Assembly: GCF_001025135.1 (NCBI RefSeq)
Contig: NZ_AP012323.1
Location: forward strand, 1,302,001 to 1,366,000
Length of the DNA stretch: 64,000 nucleotides
Direction: 5' to 3'
From: Bifidobacterium bifidum ATCC 29521 = JCM 1255 = DSM 20456
GTDB taxonomy: Bacteria; Actinomycetota; Actinomycetes; Actinomycetales; Bifidobacteriaceae
The notes under the pieces are model-generated. The model had not been told where the DNA came from. It saw only the letters and a list, made by a program, of their open reading frames with translations, and did not search any database. The translations under genes and the position numbers were made by a program. This document shows, piece after piece, positions 17,807 to 26,014 of this stretch; positions within the stretch are counted from its first letter, which is position 1, and each line of letters opens with the position of its first letter.

Positions 17807-19573
17807 CTATGTCAGCGACGATGATGCCAACAGCTCGCGCGCGTGGTCGAGCGACGCCTCGGATTCGCTGCCGGACAGCATCCGGGCGATCTCATGGGCG
17901 CGCGCGTCGCCGCATACCTCGGCGACCGTGGTCGTCACCGCGGACTGCCCGCCGTCCGAGGCGCCCTTGGTCACGACGAACTGCGCGTCCGCCCATGAGG
18001 CCACCTGAGCCAGGTGCGTGACAACGATGACCTGCGAGGTCCGCGCGAGACGGGCGAGACGCCGCCCCAGCTCCACTGCGGCCTTGCCGCCGACACCGGC
18101 GTCGACCTCGTCGAAGATGAACGTCATCGGCCCGCCCTCGCCCGCGGGAGCCGCACTCGAACGCCGATCCGCGGCGGCGAGCTCCAATGCGAGCATCAGG
18201 CGGCTCAGCTCACCGCCGGAAGCGCTTTTGCCCATCGGCAGCTGCGGGGATCCAGGGAACGGCGTGAACAGGAATTCGATGTCATCGCGGCCGTTCGCGT
18301 CCAGCGGCCATGTCGAGGCCTCGCCGGCGGAATCGGATACGAGTACCGCCTCTTCCCCGCGATCCGTGACGCGGATATCGAGCCGCGCCCCGGCCATGGC
18401 CAGCGACGACAGCTCGTCGGTGACGGTGGCGGCCAGCGACTGCGCCGCGGCCCGTCGCGCCTCGCTCAGCGCCCCGGCATCCTGCAGGGCCCGGTCGAAT
18501 GCGGCTTCGCGCTCGTCCTGCAGCTGGGCGACCTTCTCAGGAGACGCGTCCAGATCCTCGACCTCGAACGTCGCCTTGTCGCGCCATGCAATCACGTCCT
18601 GCAGCGTCGGCCCCCAGCGCCGGGTCAGCTCGCCCAGCTCGTGGATGCGCGCGTTGATGGCATCCAGATCCTCGACGCTCTCCTCGCCGTCAAGCTCACG
18701 CGACAGCGAGAACACGATATCCGACAGATCCGCGTTCAGGGATTCCAGACGGTCAGCCAATTCGCCGAAATCACCGTCGACACGGATGTCGCGCAATGAG
18801 GAGATCGCCTGATTCAGCAGATCAGACGCGCTCGATGAATCGGCGTCGACATCCACCTGGGAGGCGTCAAGCGCCGCAAGCGCCCGGCTGACACCCTGCG
18901 CGATATCGGCGGCGTTCTCGATGCGGGCGCGACGGCCTTTGAGCTCCTCGTCCTCGCCGGGCTGGGGGTCGGCGCGGTTGATGCGCTGGATGGATTCGCG
19001 CAGATAGTCCGCACGCTGTCTGGCGGACGACTCCTGATGGCGCAGCCGTTCCAGACGGTCATCAAGATCGCGCAGAGCATCCCATGAATGACGGTACCGC
19101 GCCAGCAGATCATCATCGCCGGCGACCATGTCAAGGAACTCCCGCTGCCTGGATGCGGCGGCGATGCGCAACTGGTCGGCCTGCCCGTGAATCGTCACCA
19201 ACTGCGACGCCAGTGATTCCAAGACCGAGCGGGGGGCGCTCTTGCCGTTCAGCACGGCACGGGACCGGCCCGACACCGGCACCGTGCGCGACAAGTACAA
19301 CTCCCCGTCCTCCAGCACGGCACCGGCATCGCGGGCCTCCTGCGCCACGCCGCCGCGGTCATCCACGGCGAACACGCCTTGCGCCCATGCCTCCGAAGCG
19401 CCCGGGGACACGCGCCCGCTGCTGGCCGGTCCGCCGGAAATCAGCCGGATGGCGCTCAACAGCATGGACTTGCCCGCTCCGGTCTCGCCGGTGATCGCGG
19501 TCATTCCCCCGGCCGGCGTGAGCAGGGCACGATGAATCGGGCCGAGGTCATGAATTTCCAGTTCCTCAAGCAT
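17807..19573 (-). CDS. recN: DNA repair ATPase RecN
   Basis: A 588-residue SMC-like protein in double-strand-break repair. Walker A is GETGAGKSMLLS; a long coiled-coil region follows (about residues 150-380); then come the signature SGGELSRLMLALEL and Walker B FIFDEVDAGVGG. The start overlaps the nadK stop by eight bases, so the pair is translationally coupled. The nadK-recN pairing is conserved in actinobacteria (M. tuberculosis Rv1695-Rv1696, as I recall). Confidence 0.95.
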   Translation of the reverse strand: MLEELEIHDLGPIHRALLTPAGGMTAITGETGAGKSMLLSAIRLISGGPASSGRVSPGASEAWAQGVFAVDDRGGVAQEARDAGAVLEDGELYLSRTVPVSGRSRAVLNGKSAPRSVLESLASQLVTIHGQADQLRIAAASRQREFLDMVAGDDDLLARYRHSWDALRDLDDRLERLRHQESSARQRADYLRESIQRINRADPQPGEDEELKGRRARIENAADIAQGVSRALAALDASQVDVDADSSSASDLLNQAISSLRDIRVDGDFGELADRLESLNADLSDIVFSLSRELDGEESVEDLDAINARIHELGELTRRWGPTLQDVIAWRDKATFEVEDLDASPEKVAQLQDEREAAFDRALQDAGALSEARRAAAQSLAATVTDELSSLAMAGARLDIRVTDRGEEAVLVSDSAGEASTWPLDANGRDDIEFLFTPFPGSPQLPMGKSASGGELSRLMLALELAAADRRSSAAPAGEGGPMTFIFDEVDAGVGGKAAVELGRRLARLARTSQVIVVTHLAQVASWADAQFVVTKGASDGGQSAVTTTVAEVCGDARAHEIARMLSGSESEASLDHARELLASSSLT

Positions 19574-20540
19574 GGTCGGCCCCCTGCTCGCCGGAAGAAG
19601 GCACCGCGGCCGTGTCCGCTGCACCCCTTGCACGCGTGCGCTGCGCCGAGGAACCACCGTTCCTCGCGTGCTCGCGCCATCCGACCACCGGCAGATCGAA
19701 TTTGGTGACCAGACGGTTCGTGAACGGCACACCGGACAGCCGGGCCAGCCGCAACGTGCTCTTCGACTCGCGCACCTCGACGCGGGTCCCCTTCGGCAGG
19801 GCGCACTGCCGTCGTCCGTCGCAACAGATCCAGCCTTCGGACGACGAATCGTCGAGGATGTCCAGAGTGAACGTCGAGCCGGCGCCGATGATCAGCGGGC
19901 GGGCGAACAGAGCATGCGCCGCCAGCGGCACCAGCTGCAGCGCCTTGACGTTCGGCCACATGATCGGCCCTCCCGCGGAGAACGCGTATGCGGTGGATCC
20001 GGTCGGCGTCGACACGATGACGCCGTCACAGCCGAACGAACTCATCTCCACATCGTCCACCCGGACCGACAGCTCGACCATCTTGCCACGGTCGGCGCGC
20101 TCCAAGGTGATGTCGTTCAGCGCCCAGTCCTGCAGCGGCTCATGCGCACCCGGCAGCCACACATCTACATGGGCGATCATGCGCTCGTCAATCGAATAGT
20201 CATGGTCGGCGACGCGCCGGATCGCCTCGCTCATCTGGAAACTCTCGAATTCGGCCAGAAAACCGACATGACCCATGTTCACGCCGAGAATCGGCACCTG
20301 CGTGCAATGCACCAGTTCAGCGGCCCGCAGTATCGTGCCGTCGCCGCCAAGCACCACGACGATCTCGGTGTCCTCGTCGACCTTGTGGGTCACGCCGCCG
20401 AACTGCGGCGCCTCGACGTTGTCGATGATCGACACCTCGAACCCGACGTTGCGCAGCCGGTCGACCGCCTCAGACACCACCGTGCCGCTTTCACGCAGAC
20501 GCGAATGCGTCACCACCACTGCATGCCGAGCGCAGACCAT
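19566..20540 (-). CDS. nadK: NAD kinase
   Basis: A 324-residue enzyme that phosphorylates NAD to NADP. It carries the diphosphate-binding GGDGT motif in VVVLGGDGTILRA, plus LNDITLE and STPTGSTAYAFSAGG. The C-terminal ~35 residues form a variable, Ala/Arg-rich tail. The start MVCARHAVVV is chosen because GAGG lies six bases upstream; an ATG 15 codons earlier is possible. It is upstream of recN and in a conserved actinobacterial order with tlyA, from which it is separated here by the Trk genes. Confidence 0.93.
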   Translation of the reverse strand: MVCARHAVVVTHSRLRESGTVVSEAVDRLRNVGFEVSIIDNVEAPQFGGVTHKVDEDTEIVVVLGGDGTILRAAELVHCTQVPILGVNMGHVGFLAEFESFQMSEAIRRVADHDYSIDERMIAHVDVWLPGAHEPLQDWALNDITLERADRGKMVELSVRVDDVEMSSFGCDGVIVSTPTGSTAYAFSAGGPIMWPNVKALQLVPLAAHALFARPLIIGAGSTFTLDILDDSSSEGWICCDGRRQCALPKGTRVEVRESKSTLRLARLSGVPFTNRLVTKFDLPVVGWREHARNGGSSAQRTRARGAADTAAVPSSGEQGADHA

Positions 20541-20800
20541 CGCACACCTCATCATCATCCGAAACGACCACGTACTGTCATCCACAATATCCCATAAGGC
20601 GCCACGAACCGTTTATCCGCCGAAAACGAAACGCAAGCGCCGCCGGCGGCGCGTCCATGAAGACCGATCCGGGGCCGGGCGGGCCCGCGCCCGCGATGCG
20701 GACGACGGCGGCATCAGCGCCAAAGAATACTAAAATGGCGAGTGCAACCAGTCTGTTGCCGCGCTTGACGCGCGCCGACGCATACGAAGGAGCGGGGACC

Positions 20801-22264
20801 ATGTCAAATCTCGTTTTTGACGAGTCCTCAGCGAACCGCGAGGCATCGCACGGCTACGCGTGGTGGTTCTCCGGCGACACGTTCGAGAAGGCCGCCGCCG
20901 AGGAGCGCACCCGCAGGAAACGCAGCTTCATTCACCATCTCACCTCGCATCCCGGCCGTCTGACCATCATCTACTTCCTGCTGCTGGTGGCTCTGTCCAC
21001 CAGTCTGTTGCTGCTGCCGGTCTCCTCACACGAAGAGGAGCCGACCAGCTTCTCCACCGCGTTCTTCACCGCCGTGTCCGCACTGTCGACATGCGGCATC
21101 TCCATCGTGAACGCGACCACGCACTGGACCGCGTTCGGCCAGGTGGTGCTGCTGGTGTCGGTGCAGATGGGCGGCTTGGGCGTCATGACGTTCGCATCGC
21201 TGATCGCCCTGGCCGCCAACCATCACATGAAAGCCACGCAGAGGCTGCTCACCGCCAACGAGCTCGGCAACACGAAACTCAACGAGATCCGCGGCGTGCT
21301 CACCGTGGTCATCACCACCACGTTCATCATCGAGTCCGTCACGTTCCTCGCCCTGTTCCCCGGCCTGTACGGCATCAACAGGGGCAATGTCCGCCATACC
21401 GCCCGGGAGGCGCTGTTCTTCGCGGTCATGTCGTACAACAACGCCGGCTTCACGCCGGACGGCGCCGGCCTGCACGTCAACAACTGGGCGGTCGGCATGC
21501 CGATCATGGCCAGCGCGTTCTGCGGCACGCTGGGATTTCCCGTGCTGCTCAACCTCATGCGCTGCGCCCGCCACCGCACTCCCCCACGCCGTTGGAGCCT
21601 GCACACCAAGATCACCTTGGTGACGACGTTCTCGCTGGTGCTGCTGTCGCTGGCGTGGTTCCTGCTGGTGGAATGGGACAACCCGTTCCTGTTCAAGGGC
21701 GCCGACGTGGAGACGCGGCTGCGTTACGGGGTCGTCGCGGCGGTAATGCCGCGCAGCTCCGGCTTCGACCTGAGCTGGGTGCCGCAGGTGAGCGAGCCGA
21801 CGAAGGTGTTCATGAGCGTCATCATGTTCATCGGCGGCGGCAGCACCTCCACGGCCGGCGGCATCCGCGTCACGACGTTCGCGGTCATCCTACTGATCTG
21901 CCGTGCCGCGTTCACCGGACACACCGACATCAACGCCTTCCGGCGCCGGATTCCGACGCGCGTGGCGATGACCGCGGTGAGCATCACCGCCGCCTGCCTG
22001 TTCCTAGTGCTGAGCGCTTCGCTGGCGTTGATGCTCGCCTCGGGCTGCTCGCTCACCGATGCCCTGTTCGACGCCTGTTCGTCGTTCGGGCTCGGCGGCT
22101 ATTCGGTCGGCGTGGCGCGCGAGGACAATCCGGCGGCGTTGTTCATCCTCGCCACGGCGATGGTGGTGGGTCGTCTCGGTCCGATGACGATCGCATACGC
22201 GATCAACAGGCCCCGCGCCTTGGAATCGATACGATACCCCAACGAGCCCATCGTGGTCGGCTGA
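20801..22264 (+). CDS. TrkH/KtrB-type potassium uptake channel subunit
   Basis: A 487-residue membrane protein with four repeated M1-P-M2 units. The selectivity-filter loops read STCGIS, NNAGFTP, STAGGIR and GLGGYS; the usual Gly is kept in each. It should form a K+ (or Na+) pathway in the membrane, gated by the TrkA protein encoded next. The ATG at 20801 has AAGGAG ten bases upstream; the longer in-frame ORF start at 20657 lacks support. A -10-like TAAAAT is at 20731-20736. The 215-base gap to nadK holds no gene that I can support. Confidence 0.93.
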   Translation: MSNLVFDESSANREASHGYAWWFSGDTFEKAAAEERTRRKRSFIHHLTSHPGRLTIIYFLLLVALSTSLLLLPVSSHEEEPTSFSTAFFTAVSALSTCGISIVNATTHWTAFGQVVLLVSVQMGGLGVMTFASLIALAANHHMKATQRLLTANELGNTKLNEIRGVLTVVITTTFIIESVTFLALFPGLYGINRGNVRHTAREALFFAVMSYNNAGFTPDGAGLHVNNWAVGMPIMASAFCGTLGFPVLLNLMRCARHRTPPRRWSLHTKITLVTTFSLVLLSLAWFLLVEWDNPFLFKGADVETRLRYGVVAAVMPRSSGFDLSWVPQVSEPTKVFMSVIMFIGGGSTSTAGGIRVTTFAVILLICRAAFTGHTDINAFRRRIPTRVAMTAVSITAACLFLVLSASLALMLASGCSLTDALFDACSSFGLGGYSVGVAREDNPAALFILATAMVVGRLGPMTIAYAINRPRALESIRYPNEPIVVG

Positions 22265-22313
22265 GGGCGCCACCGATACCGTCTGCATCCGACGGATGCC
22301 GCCGACTCCGCCT

Positions 22314-22343
22314 TTGTCGGACGGCCAGGGATGGCCATATCAT
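22314..22343 (+). promoter_or_regulatory. possible promoter of trkA
   Basis: -35 TTGTCG (22314-22319), an 18-base spacer and -10 TATCAT (22338-22343), about 100 bases before trkA. This would let trkA be expressed apart from trkH. Confidence 0.35.
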
Positions 22344-22444
22344 GACGTAGAAGCGGTACCGTTCATCGCCGCCCGGAGAATCGGCGGCGTCCATGACGGC
22401 GGCACCGGCGCATCGCCGCGCACGGCGGCGGAAAGGATGATGGC

Positions 22445-23098
22445 ATGGCACGCAACAACAGGAGCATTCTGGTCGTCGGACTGGGACGATTCGGCAGTTC
22501 GGTGGCGACCACGTTGGATTCCATGGGGCAGGACGTGCTCGCCGTCGACAAGGATCCCGAACTGGTCAACAGGTGGTCCGCGCAGGTTCCCACCGTTCAG
22601 GCCGACATGACCGACGTGCTCGCCGTCGAGCAGCTCAACGCGTCCGATTTCGACACCGCCGTCGTCGCCATTGGAGACAGCGTCGAGGCGTCGGTGATCA
22701 CCGCCGGAAACCTGCTGGACGCCGGCATCAGCGACATCTGGGCGAAATCGGTGTCGAAGGAGCACGCGCGCATCCTGCAGCGCATCGGAGCGCGTCACAT
22801 CATCAACGCCGAAACGGATGCAGGCAAGCGCGTCGGGCATCTGGTGTCCGGAAACTATCTGGATTACATCGAGATCGAGGGCTCGCACACCGTCGTCAAG
22901 ATCCACACGCCTTCGCACGTGGTCGGCTATTCCATCGCGGACGCGAAGGTCAACGAACGCTACGGCGTCACCGTCGTCGGCATCAAGGCGCCCGGCAGCG
23001 AGTTCCAGTACGGTTCCAAGGAACTGGTCATGCACCGCAACGACGAACTCGTCATCATGGGCAAGCAGGACAACATCGACAAGTTCATTCGCGGCTGA
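22445..23098 (+). CDS. TrkA-family potassium channel regulator
   Basis: A 217-residue cytoplasmic protein. The N-terminal RCK/TrkA-N Rossmann fold opens with SILVVGLGRFGSSVA and has the NAD-ribose acid at AVDKD. The C-terminal TrkA-C domain is residues ~135-217. It gates the TrkH-type channel in response to nucleotides or cyclic-di-AMP in relatives. RBS AAAGGA lies about seven bases upstream. It follows trkH by 180 bases on the same strand. Confidence 0.92.
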   Translation: MARNNRSILVVGLGRFGSSVATTLDSMGQDVLAVDKDPELVNRWSAQVPTVQADMTDVLAVEQLNASDFDTAVVAIGDSVEASVITAGNLLDAGISDIWAKSVSKEHARILQRIGARHIINAETDAGKRVGHLVSGNYLDYIEIEGSHTVVKIHTPSHVVGYSIADAKVNERYGVTVVGIKAPGSEFQYGSKELVMHRNDELVIMGKQDNIDKFIRG

Positions 23099-23244
23099 CC
23101 GACGCCAGGCACCCCTCCATACCCCCGTATGACCACATACTGAACGCAGGCACGTGCTGCAGCGGCATCCAATTGGTACAGTCAAAAAGATGTTGCGGCA
23201 CAGTCGTCGCAACGTAACGACATGGCGGCGGCGAGGGTGGCGCA

Positions 23245-23919
23245 ATGGGCAATATCACGATGGTTGACGGGCATGTGCCCGACGGCTCGTATCAAAACGT
23301 GACGACGAATGGAAGCTGCTCCTGCGATGCCGGCATGCGATTCGACGGTTTGCGTGCCCGCGGCTCGTTCGATGCGATGAGGCTCGACGGCGGGAACGTG
23401 CATTGCGAGGGGCGTCTGACCTGCCGCGGCGACATGCATGTCAACAGAATCAGCGGGCATGGCGAACTGCATGTCGGAGGCGACCTGCGTTGCTCCGCTC
23501 TGGATTTCACCGGCAAGATCATCGTGCAGGGCGATGTCATGTGCTCTGGCGGCATGACCGTTCGCGGACTGCTGCGCAACCGTTCATGCATCGTCACGAG
23601 ATACCTGGATATGCAGGGCACGTTGGACGCGGACGAGCTGCGCACCGAACGGCTGCGGATGACTCCCCTGTCAAGCGCCATGTTCGGGCGCAGCGGCATG
23701 ACGGAATTCACCCGGACGAGCAACGCCGAACGAATCATCGGCGGCGATTTGCGTGTCAGCAGGCTCATCTGCACCCTGATGCAGGGCGTCTTCATACGGT
23801 TGACTGACGAATCGCATGTGGAACGCGCCTCGTGCATCACGAAGCTCGCCATGGACAGCACGTCCAGCGTATTGCTGGTATCCGGTGCCGCCAAGCGTGT
23901 GTATCTGCGCAATACGTGA
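23245..23919 (+). CDS. bactofilin-like / beta-helix hypothetical protein
   Basis: A 224-residue protein with no membrane segment. Residues ~30-125 show a repeating short-strand pattern (GDMHVNRISGHGELHVGGDL, then GKIIVQGDVMCSGGMTVRGL) in which Gly-Asp or Gly-Gly turns recur about every 10-18 residues. That pattern is typical of bactofilins and other right-handed beta-helix polymers. Cys residues are unusually frequent in the first half. Bactofilins form filaments used in shape or envelope placement; the assignment here is by pattern only. It ends 35 bases before the convergent tlyA, with a short GC hairpin and T-run between. Confidence 0.55.
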   Translation: MGNITMVDGHVPDGSYQNVTTNGSCSCDAGMRFDGLRARGSFDAMRLDGGNVHCEGRLTCRGDMHVNRISGHGELHVGGDLRCSALDFTGKIIVQGDVMCSGGMTVRGLLRNRSCIVTRYLDMQGTLDADELRTERLRMTPLSSAMFGRSGMTEFTRTSNAERIIGGDLRVSRLICTLMQGVFIRLTDESHVERASCITKLAMDSTSSVLLVSGAAKRVYLRNT

Positions 23920-23954
23920 CACGGACGACGAATCCGCGCGCGATGCGGCGTTTT

Positions 23955-24713
23955 TCAGTCGGCCTTTGCGGCGATGTCATCCATGCGGGCGAACAGCAGG
24001 AACTCCGTGTTCCCGTGGGTGCCCTCGATCGGTGACGGGGCGGTTCCCGCAACCGTCAACCCATGCTGGTTCGCGCAATCGACGACCGTCTCCAGCGCCT
24101 GATCGCGCAGATGCCGATCCTCCACGATACCGCCCTTGCCGAGATTGCCCTTGCCCACTTCGAACTGCGGTTTGACGAGCAGCACCACTGAGGCTCCGGG
24201 CGCGGCGATGCGCGCAATGACCGGGATGACGTATGTCAGGGAGATGAAGGACACGTCCGACACGATCATGTCCGGCCGATACGGCAGATTCGCGGCGGTC
24301 ACGTCGCGGATGTTGACACCGCTCATCTCGATGATGCGCGGGTCGCGCGCGATACGACTATCGAGCTGACCATGCCCCACATCCAGGGCGATGACCTGAG
24401 CGGCTCCCCTGCGCAGCAGCACGTCGCAGAAGCCGCCGGTCGAGGCACCGATGTCCAGGCAGCGCAGGCCGCGCGGCGAAGGCAGGCCTCGACCGGAGAA
24501 CTCGTCGAAGGCGCCGATCAGCTTGTACGCGCCGCGAGACACGTAGTCGTCGCCCTTGTCGACGGTGATCGAGGACGCGGTGGCCACGTTCGCGGCCGGT
24601 TTGGTGACGGCGACACCGTCGACCAGCACATGGCCGTCACGGATCAGCCGCTGTGCCTTGGAGCGGCTCGGCACCAATCCCAGACCGACGATGAGCGCAT
24701 CAAGACGTTCCAT
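23955..24713 (-). CDS. tlyA: TlyA-type rRNA 2'-O-methyltransferase
   Basis: A 252-residue protein with an N-terminal S4 RNA-binding domain (RLDALIVGLGLVPSRSKAQR) and a C-terminal FtsJ-like methyltransferase with SAM motif CLDIGASTGGFCDVLL. In mycobacteria TlyA methylates 16S and 23S rRNA and affects capreomycin sensitivity; the same role is inferred here. The ATG at 24713 has AAAGG seven bases upstream. It is last in an operon tyrS - TPR gene - HAD - small protein - tlyA. Confidence 0.93.
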   Translation of the reverse strand: MERLDALIVGLGLVPSRSKAQRLIRDGHVLVDGVAVTKPAANVATASSITVDKGDDYVSRGAYKLIGAFDEFSGRGLPSPRGLRCLDIGASTGGFCDVLLRRGAAQVIALDVGHGQLDSRIARDPRIIEMSGVNIRDVTAANLPYRPDMIVSDVSFISLTYVIPVIARIAAPGASVVLLVKPQFEVGKGNLGKGGIVEDRHLRDQALETVVDCANQHGLTVAGTAPSPIEGTHGNTEFLLFARMDDIAAKAD

Positions 24714-24761
24714 TCCTGCACCTTTCACATCCGGTGGTTTCCCTGCCAGCGGCCTTGTCTT

Positions 24762-24890
24762 TCAGTGGTTCTCGTCGAGCTCGCGCTGCAGCTGGCCGAG
24801 CACGTCGCGGAATACCTCGATGCGCTGGTCGTCGTCTTTGCCGTCAAGGTCGGCGAGCTGTGGGTAACGTTCGGTGATATCGTCCGGCAT
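24762..24890 (-). CDS. 42-residue conserved small protein before tlyA
   Basis: A 42-residue acidic, helical protein (MPDDITERYPQLADLDGKDD onward, ending ELDENH) with AAGGAG six bases upstream of its ATG. A small ORF in the same place exists in M. tuberculosis (Rv1693, as I recall), so it is likely real. No function is known to me. Confidence 0.7.
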   Translation of the reverse strand: MPDDITERYPQLADLDGKDDDQRIEVFRDVLGQLQRELDENH

Positions 24891-24899
24891 GGCCGCTCC

Positions 24900-24974
24900 T
24901 TATGCCCAGTGTTTCATGTGCCTCTGCACGTCACGGAAAACGCCGCCGGCCTTGCGGCGGGCGGCGATGATCAC
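24900..24974 (-). CDS. possible 24-residue coupled ORF
   Basis: A GTG overlaps the stop of the HAD-IIA gene as GTGA and opens a 24-residue reading frame (MIIAARRKAGGVFRDVQRHM, then KHWA) that ends 9 bases before the next ATG, just before its AAGGAG. It is basic and amphipathic. It fills the whole gap between the two genes, which would fit a real coupled peptide, but it could equally be chance. Confidence 0.3.
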   Translation of the reverse strand: MIIAARRKAGGVFRDVQRHMKHWA

Positions 24975-26014
24975 AGTGAGAATTCCGGCAATGAGACCGA
25001 ACCGATGTCCCCACCGTTGTCGGCGTACGTCCATGCAGCGGCGCAGGCCGCGCGCAGGGCGTTGATGTCGGTCGCGTCGCTCACCGTCAGTGAGTCGTCT
25101 TCCAGCCGGGCGGTCGCGTCGGCGCACGTCCAGACGTTGCCGTCGCTCGCATCGGTGGATGGCTGGGCCTCCTGCAGTCCGCGCAGGTCGCGGACGATAT
25201 AGGACGGGCGCAGATGCGCCGGCGCCGTCATCAGCTCATGCGGGTTGGTGACGCCGGTCAGCACCGCGAGGGAATCGTATCCGCCGCGGTTGCCGGCCTC
25301 GATGTCCGTATCGAGACGGTCGCCTATCGCCAGGCACGATTCACGACTGACCGGCTCCGTCTCGTTTCCCGCGGCCAGCAGTCGGGCCTCGTCGTACATG
25401 GCAGACTCGGGCTTGCCCGCGGATGCGATCGGCTCGGCGCCGGTCGCGTTGATGACCGCCTGGATCATGGAACCGCATCCCGGCGCGATGCCGAGCTCGC
25501 GGGGAATGGTCAGGTCGCGGTTGGTGACGAGATACAGCGCGCCCCGCTCCACCGCGTACGAGACCTCCGCCATCTGCTGCCACGTCATGTCCGGATACCA
25601 TCCCTGGATGACCGCCTCCGGGGTGTCCTCGGCATGGTCTACCACGGTGAGTCCCTGACCGGCCACTTCCTCGCGCAGATGCTCGGCACCCAGCACGAGG
25701 ATGCGCGCTCCGGCCGGAACGTGCCGGGCCACCATGCGGGCGGCCACCACGGACGAGGTGATGACCTGCCGCGGTTCGACGTCAAGGCCGAAGCCTCGAA
25801 GCTGCTCGGCGACGACGCGCTGGAAACGGGAGGAGTTGTTGGTGGTGTATTCCACCTGCATTCCCGCACGCTGCGCCGCCCTGATGGAATCGGCGGCGTG
25901 TTCCACCGGGTTCTTGCCCCGGTAGACGACGCCGTCCAGATCGAGCAGCGCCAGCCGGTACGTCTGAGATATGGGACGGTCGGTGGATTTGAGCATGGCG
26001 TTCATGCGCGTCAC
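24971..26014 (-). CDS. HAD-IIA (NagD-like) phosphatase
   Basis: A 347-residue HAD subclass IIA hydrolase. Motif I is LALLDLDGVVYRGKNPVEHA, motif II is VEYTTNNSSR and motif III/IV region is GKPESAMYDEA and CLAIGDRLDTDIEAGNRGG. The C2-type cap lies between motifs II and III. Family members hydrolyse small phosphates such as nucleotides or phosphoglycolate; the substrate here is unknown. A GTG at 26014 overlaps the upstream stop (GTGA); an ATG at 26005 is an equally plausible start. Syntenic with Rv1692 of M. tuberculosis as I recall. Confidence 0.88.
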   Translation of the reverse strand: MTRMNAMLKSTDRPISQTYRLALLDLDGVVYRGKNPVEHAADSIRAAQRAGMQVEYTTNNSSRFQRVVAEQLRGFGLDVEPRQVITSSVVAARMVARHVPAGARILVLGAEHLREEVAGQGLTVVDHAEDTPEAVIQGWYPDMTWQQMAEVSYAVERGALYLVTNRDLTIPRELGIAPGCGSMIQAVINATGAEPIASAGKPESAMYDEARLLAAGNETEPVSRESCLAIGDRLDTDIEAGNRGGYDSLAVLTGVTNPHELMTAPAHLRPSYIVRDLRGLQEAQPSTDASDGNVWTCADATARLEDDSLTVSDATDINALRAACAAAWTYADNGGDIGSVSLPEFSL

